NCBI GenBank assembly: GCA_964628065.1
Contig: CAZVLM010000027.1
Location: 1 to 8,223, forward strand
Direction of reading: 5' to 3'
DNA from: CAIXMG01 sp964628065
GTDB lineage: Bacteria > Patescibacteriota > Minisyncoccia > Phycocordibacterales > UBA1006
Length of the DNA stretch: 8,223 bases
Under the pieces are notes generated by a model. It saw only the letters and a program-made list of their open reading frames with translations. It did not search any database and was not told the origin of the DNA. Positions 5,852 to 8,223 of this stretch are shown here, one piece after another. How positions within the stretch are numbered: the stretch's first letter is position 1; each line of letters opens with the position of its first letter. A program made the position numbers and the translations under genes.

Positions 5852-6244
5852 CTACACTCCGAATTCCTCGCGATACTTCCTTTCAAGTGCTTCCATCTTA
5901 CTTCCATGAACATATCCTTTCAGATGAGTGCATCCGTGAATGAATAAAAACGCTAAATAGTTTTGGTAGCTTCGGTCAAAGTTTTTACATTCCGTGCGCG
6001 CCTTTTCGAGTGAGATTACAATTTCACCCTCCGTTTTTGAAAGTGGGAAACTTAAAATGTTAACTGGATCATTTTTTGATTTCCAGTCTTTATGCATTTG
6101 GATTGCTTTTTTTCTACCAATAAAGACGAGTGATAGCTCGTAATCAGGGCCAAGGATGGCTTCTTTCATACGCAGAAATGGCAAGCTTGGAAGCTTGCCA
6201 CGAGTCTCTCGAGTAATGGTGAGATTACGATGAGATTTCTGCAT
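5852..6244 (-). CDS. ybeY: Endoribonuclease YbeY
   Basis: A zinc-dependent single-strand endoribonuclease acting in the cytoplasm on 16S rRNA 3' maturation and 70S quality control. At 130 residues it is shorter than the about 155 of E. coli. The VNILSFPL block (61-68), equivalent to the TDVLSFP family motif, is followed by GEIVIS (73-78) and by the three zinc-binding histidines in HGCTHLKGYVH: His103, His107 and His113. The family usually has GYDH at the third histidine; here Asp is replaced by Val112. It starts 6 nt after rpsU with no ribosome binding site, so it is probably co-transcribed and coupled. Pairing with rpsU fits a joint role in small-subunit biogenesis. Confidence 0.93.
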   Translation of the reverse strand: MQKSHRNLTITRETRGKLPSLPFLRMKEAILGPDYELSLVFIGRKKAIQMHKDWKSKNDPVNILSFPLSKTEGEIVISLEKARTECKNFDRSYQNYLAFLFIHGCTHLKGYVHGSKMEALERKYREEFGV

Positions 6245-6250
6245 AGAGAT

Positions 6251-6481
6251 TTATTCTTTCACTCCCTGTCCAAGCTTTTCCATTTCCTGGAATTTAGCTG
6301 AACGCTGGATTGAAACGAGTTTTGAGTTCTTTCGTCGCAACTTTGAAGCGGTTCGAGTATAGTATCGGCCGTTTCGAACTGTCTGCAAAAAGCCTGCGGT
6401 TCGGACCTTCTTTACGAAGCGTCGCAAAACACTTGCTGAGTTCTCATTATTGTTTCGTGTGATTTCTACGTTGATTGCCAT
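6251..6481 (-). CDS. rpsU: 30S ribosomal protein bS21
   Basis: A small basic protein of the 30S platform next to the anti-Shine-Dalgarno region of 16S rRNA. At 76 residues it is close to the family norm of about 70. The conserved N-terminal core SVLRRFVKKVRTAGFLQTVRNGRYY (17-41) matches the bS21 pattern of ALRRF, AGxL and RxxxYY; a basic region rich in Arg/Lys (43-62) follows. It heads the rpsU-ybeY unit. The promoter at 6492-6520 places the likely transcript start within about 3-4 nt of the ATG, and no Shine-Dalgarno sequence is present. Confidence 0.93.
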   Translation of the reverse strand: MAINVEITRNNNENSASVLRRFVKKVRTAGFLQTVRNGRYYTRTASKLRRKNSKLVSIQRSAKFQEMEKLGQGVKE

Positions 6482-6491
6482 AAGTGGGATA

Positions 6492-6520
6492 ACTGTATCA
6501 TATCTTTAAATTCAAAGCAA
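6492..6520 (-). promoter_or_regulatory. Promoter of rpsU-ybeY
   Basis: On the minus strand TTGCTT (6515-6520), a 17-nt spacer and TACAGT (6492-6497), with TGA before the -10 box. The box ends 10 nt before the rpsU ATG. An alternative -10, TATGAT, lies 5 nt upstream but lacks a well-placed -35. Confidence 0.55.
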
Positions 6521-6566
6521 GTGTTCGGAACCCTCTCCACGATAGTGGAGAGGTAAGGGGACACTT
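6519..6566. repeat. Long hairpin upstream of the rpsU promoter
   Basis: CCTCTCCAC (6532-6540) and GTGGAGAGG (6545-6553) form a perfect 9-bp stem with a GATA loop. An outer stem, AAGTGTTC (6519-6526) with GGACACTT (6559-6566), has one G-T wobble. There is no T-run, so it is not a standard terminator. It sits between the methyltransferase stop and the rpsU -35 box, which it touches. It could end the methyltransferase transcript, act as a binding site, or be a dispersed genomic repeat. Confidence 0.5.
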
Positions 6567-6585
6567 ATGCAAAGCTTGGACGCCG

Positions 6586-7467
6586 TTAGGCGGCCGGGTG
6601 AGGACTCCACCGTGCAAAGATTCCACAAGGAAGGAGCCGTTTCGTGCCAGATTCCTCAATGGTAAGTTCACCCGTTTCAAGGCTTCCACCATGTTTCTCT
6701 TTGAGATCAAGTAAGTTGTTCTGATATGCAATAGGCGAATATCCAGAGGCATAGCCATTAATAAGGAAGAAAAGCGGTTTTTCAGATAGGACTGATTTGC
6801 TTAATTTCATGAGATCTTCAAATTGTTCTTCTATTTTCCAAACTTCTCCTTTTGGTCCGCGGCCGAATGCTGGCGGATCCATAACAATTCCGTCATAGGT
6901 ATTACCGCGCTTTATTTCCCGTTTTAAGAAAAGCATCGCGTCATCGAGTATCCATCGGATTGGCTTATCCTCGAGCCCTGAAAGTTTTTGATTTGTTTTT
7001 GTCCAATCAATAGATACTTTTGATCCATCGACGTGAGTCACTTCGGCTCCGGCTTGCGCGCAGGCAAGGGAAGCACCTCCGGTGTAACCAAAGAGGTTGA
7101 GAATCCGGGGCGCGGCTTGCGAAGCAAGCCGCGCCTTAATCAATCCCTGCATCCATACCCAGCTCTCGCGATGTTCAGGAAACAATCCTGTGTGTTTGAA
7201 CGTCGTTGGACGTATTTCAAATACGAGTCCAGCAAAATTTATAGGCCATGCCTTTGGTAATTCTTTTCCAATATTCCACTTAGCATTTTTTCCGTCACGA
7301 ATAAATGTTGCATTTGCGTCGCTCCAGACTTTTGGATCTTTCAAGGGCATCCACAGAGCCTGTGGATCTGGTCGTGAGAGGACATATTTTCCATATCGCT
7401 CGAGCTTCTTCCCGTTTCCAGAATCGATAAGTTCGTAGCCTGTTTCGTTGTTGGTAATCAAAATCAT
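6586..7467 (-). CDS. RlmI/COG1092-type SAM-dependent methyltransferase
   Basis: A class I S-adenosylmethionine methyltransferase, probably acting on 23S rRNA or another RNA; the target base cannot be read from sequence. Numbering from the start chosen here (293 aa), a small N-terminal domain (about 1-85, with IDSGNGKKLERYG) precedes the Rossmann domain: motif I LFGYTGG (125-131), the acidic residue after strand 2 in HVDGSK (145-150), DDA (175-177) and motif IV MDPPAFGRG (196-204), typical of the RlmI/RlmKL group. The PUA domain of RlmI is missing. The frame extends 11 codons upstream to 7500, but that ATG lies in the terminator and promoter region, while the extended -10 at 7474-7479 puts the transcript start at the 7467 ATG. 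It ends beside the hairpin at 6519-6566. Confidence 0.85.
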   Translation of the reverse strand: MILITNNETGYELIDSGNGKKLERYGKYVLSRPDPQALWMPLKDPKVWSDANATFIRDGKNAKWNIGKELPKAWPINFAGLVFEIRPTTFKHTGLFPEHRESWVWMQGLIKARLASQAAPRILNLFGYTGGASLACAQAGAEVTHVDGSKVSIDWTKTNQKLSGLEDKPIRWILDDAMLFLKREIKRGNTYDGIVMDPPAFGRGPKGEVWKIEEQFEDLMKLSKSVLSEKPLFFLINGYASGYSPIAYQNNLLDLKEKHGGSLETGELTIEESGTKRLLPCGIFARWSPHPAA

Positions 7468-7473
7468 AGGATG

Positions 7474-7502
7474 ACTATAGCAGAAAACTCCTTCCAACAA
7501 AA
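7474..7502 (-). promoter_or_regulatory. Promoter of the methyltransferase gene
   Basis: On the minus strand TATAGT (7474-7479) is preceded by TGC (extended -10). A weak TTTTGT (7497-7502) lies 17 nt upstream and is part of the T-run of the kinase terminator. Only 6 nt separate the -10 from the ATG at 7465-7467, so transcription would start on the start codon itself. Confidence 0.55.
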
Positions 7503-7538
7503 ATCCCCCAATTTTGCTAAAGCTTCGAAGGGGGATTT
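7499..7538 (-). terminator. Intrinsic terminator of the kinase gene
   Basis: AAATCCCCC (7501-7509) pairs with GGGGGATTT (7530-7538) around a 20-nt loop. On the minus strand the stem runs into TTTTT (7499-7503). It lies 19 nt after the kinase stop and directly upstream of the next promoter. Confidence 0.75.
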
Positions 7539-7557
7539 ATAAAATAAGAGAAGTAGG

Positions 7558-8118
7558 CTAGTTGACTAATTTGAGCGCCTCATCTATCTGTATATGCAAC
7601 TCCTCAAAAGTTCCATTGTTTGTCAGTCGAAAGCATTCTTCAGTCAATTGTCTGCACATAACAAGATTAGGTTTGCTGCCATCGGCGCCTTCAGACTCGG
7701 TTTTTTCCTGTAACGTAAATTTTTCAAAGGTTACATTATCCGTTTCTGATCCTCGCACTACAGCACGCTCGTAGCGCAATTTCGGATCAGCGTCAACCGA
7801 AAACCATTTCTTTCCCAGTCTCTTCAAAAGAGAAATTTCATCAATTGTTCTTATTGATTCAATAACGCAGTTGTTTCCAGATGCTTCCGCCTGCTCATAC
7901 AATCTTTCAACAATGTAAGCGCCACCGTGCTCTTTCCTTAATTCGTTCGCTAGGGCAAGCATATCATCTCTGTCGGGTGTTTCGTTGCCGTGCGAAGCAA
8001 GAATTTCTAAAAGAAACCCTCTTACTGAAAAATGTTTAAAATCTTTCTCTTTAACAAGGTAATCTACAACGGTGCCTTTTCCCGCACCAATGGTGCCTGT
8101 AATTCCAATTATTTTCAT
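7558..8118 (-). CDS. P-loop nucleotide kinase, dephospho-CoA kinase/UPF0200-like
   Basis: A 186-aa cytoplasmic P-loop NTPase of the nucleoside-monophosphate kinase fold. It has a Walker A GTIGAGKGT at residues 8-16, a helical lid region (about 45-80, with ELRKEHGGAYIVERL), a VIESIR strand-end (85-90) placed like the substrate-contacting RS motif of UPF0200 proteins, and DADPKLRYERAVVRG (109-123), the arginine-rich stretch common to dephospho-CoA kinases and relatives. The C-terminal half has NNGTFEEL (167-174) like the INxGTxEEL of dephospho-CoA kinase. The substrate is uncertain: dephospho-CoA, a (d)NMP or something else. The overall pattern is closer to the archaeal-type UPF0200 group than to bacterial CoaE, so no gene symbol is given. 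It is monocistronic, with its own terminator and an upstream extended -10. Confidence 0.75.
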   Translation of the reverse strand: MKIIGITGTIGAGKGTVVDYLVKEKDFKHFSVRGFLLEILASHGNETPDRDDMLALANELRKEHGGAYIVERLYEQAEASGNNCVIESIRTIDEISLLKRLGKKWFSVDADPKLRYERAVVRGSETDNVTFEKFTLQEKTESEGADGSKPNLVMCRQLTEECFRLTNNGTFEELHIQIDEALKLVN

Positions 8119-8166
8119 AAGTAGTAGTTATTATGTTTAAAAATGGTTTAAGTAATTTCGCAAGCT

Positions 8167-8172
8167 ACTATA
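8167..8172 (-). promoter_or_regulatory. Extended -10 promoter of the kinase gene
   Basis: TATAGT with TGC before it, the same TGCTATAGT nonamer as in the methyltransferase promoter. No good -35 is seen. The leader would be about 42 nt. A second candidate -10, CATAAT at 8130-8135, ends 11 nt before the ATG but also lacks a -35. The box overlaps the stop of the putative upstream gene. Confidence 0.4.
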
Positions 8173-8223
8173 GCACAGAATCAGAATTTACCTCCTTTTT
8201 CCATTCACGTCCTAAACTATAAA
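8168..8223 (-). CDS. Possible C-terminal end of a gene beyond the right edge
   Basis: A minus-strand frame is open from the right edge for 17 codons (ending REWKKEVNSDSVL) to a TAG at 8168-8170. The composition is protein-like, and the 49-nt gap to the kinase start is normal for this window. The piece is too short to identify, and 17 open codons can arise by chance. Confidence 0.3.
   Translation of the reverse strand, partial: YSLGREWKKEVNSDSVL

Noticed and set aside
6582..6594. GCCG/CGGC hairpin spanning the methyltransferase stop
   Set aside because: Only four pairs with no T-run; likely a by-product of GC-rich terminal codons rather than a terminator.
7468..7500. Upstream ATG adding 11 codons to the methyltransferase
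   Set aside because: The extra codons cover the -10 box and terminator tail, do not resemble the family N-terminus, and the predicted transcript starts at the 7467 ATG.
8190..8197. AAGGAGGT on the minus strand, a perfect Shine-Dalgarno match
   Set aside because: No start codon lies at usable spacing; the nearest GTG is 13 nt away and opens only two codons. It fits better as Lys-Glu-Val codons in the possible upstream gene end.

Overview
The window looks like ordinary chromosome from a small-genome bacterium, most likely a member of the Candidate Phyla Radiation (Patescibacteria, Parcubacteria-like). That placement is inference. It rests on shortened housekeeping proteins (130-aa YbeY, 293-aa RlmI-like methyltransferase), short intergenic gaps, a lack of Shine-Dalgarno sequences in front of starts, several promoters whose -10 box sits only 6-10 nt from the ATG, and orphan genes between core genes. 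The one TGA stop (4067-4576 gene) argues for the standard code and against the Gracilibacteria/Absconditabacteria code. No mobile element, CRISPR array, tRNA or rRNA gene is visible.

Layout, right to left because most genes are on the minus strand: a possible C-terminal scrap of a gene running off the right edge (8168-8223); a P-loop nucleotide kinase of the dephospho-CoA kinase/UPF0200 type (7558-8118) with its own terminator; an RlmI/COG1092-type SAM methyltransferase (6586-7467); the ribosome pair rpsU (bS21) and ybeY; ftsA with its own promoter and terminator; two plus-strand orphan genes (3183-3953 and 4067-4576); ftsZ followed 3 nt later by a DUF695 gene; and trxB. The leftmost 285 bases lie downstream of a near-consensus minus-strand promoter and hold no convincing protein gene.

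The window joins ribosome biogenesis (bS21, YbeY, probably the methyltransferase), cell division (FtsA anchor and FtsZ polymer) and redox maintenance (TrxB). The division pair, usually adjacent, is split by two oppositely oriented genes. One of these ends in a helix-hairpin-helix segment resembling the RNA polymerase alpha C-terminal domain. The other weakly resembles BECR-fold ribonucleases. These two orphans, the leaderless promoter layout and the unexplained left-end transcript are the parts most worth following up.
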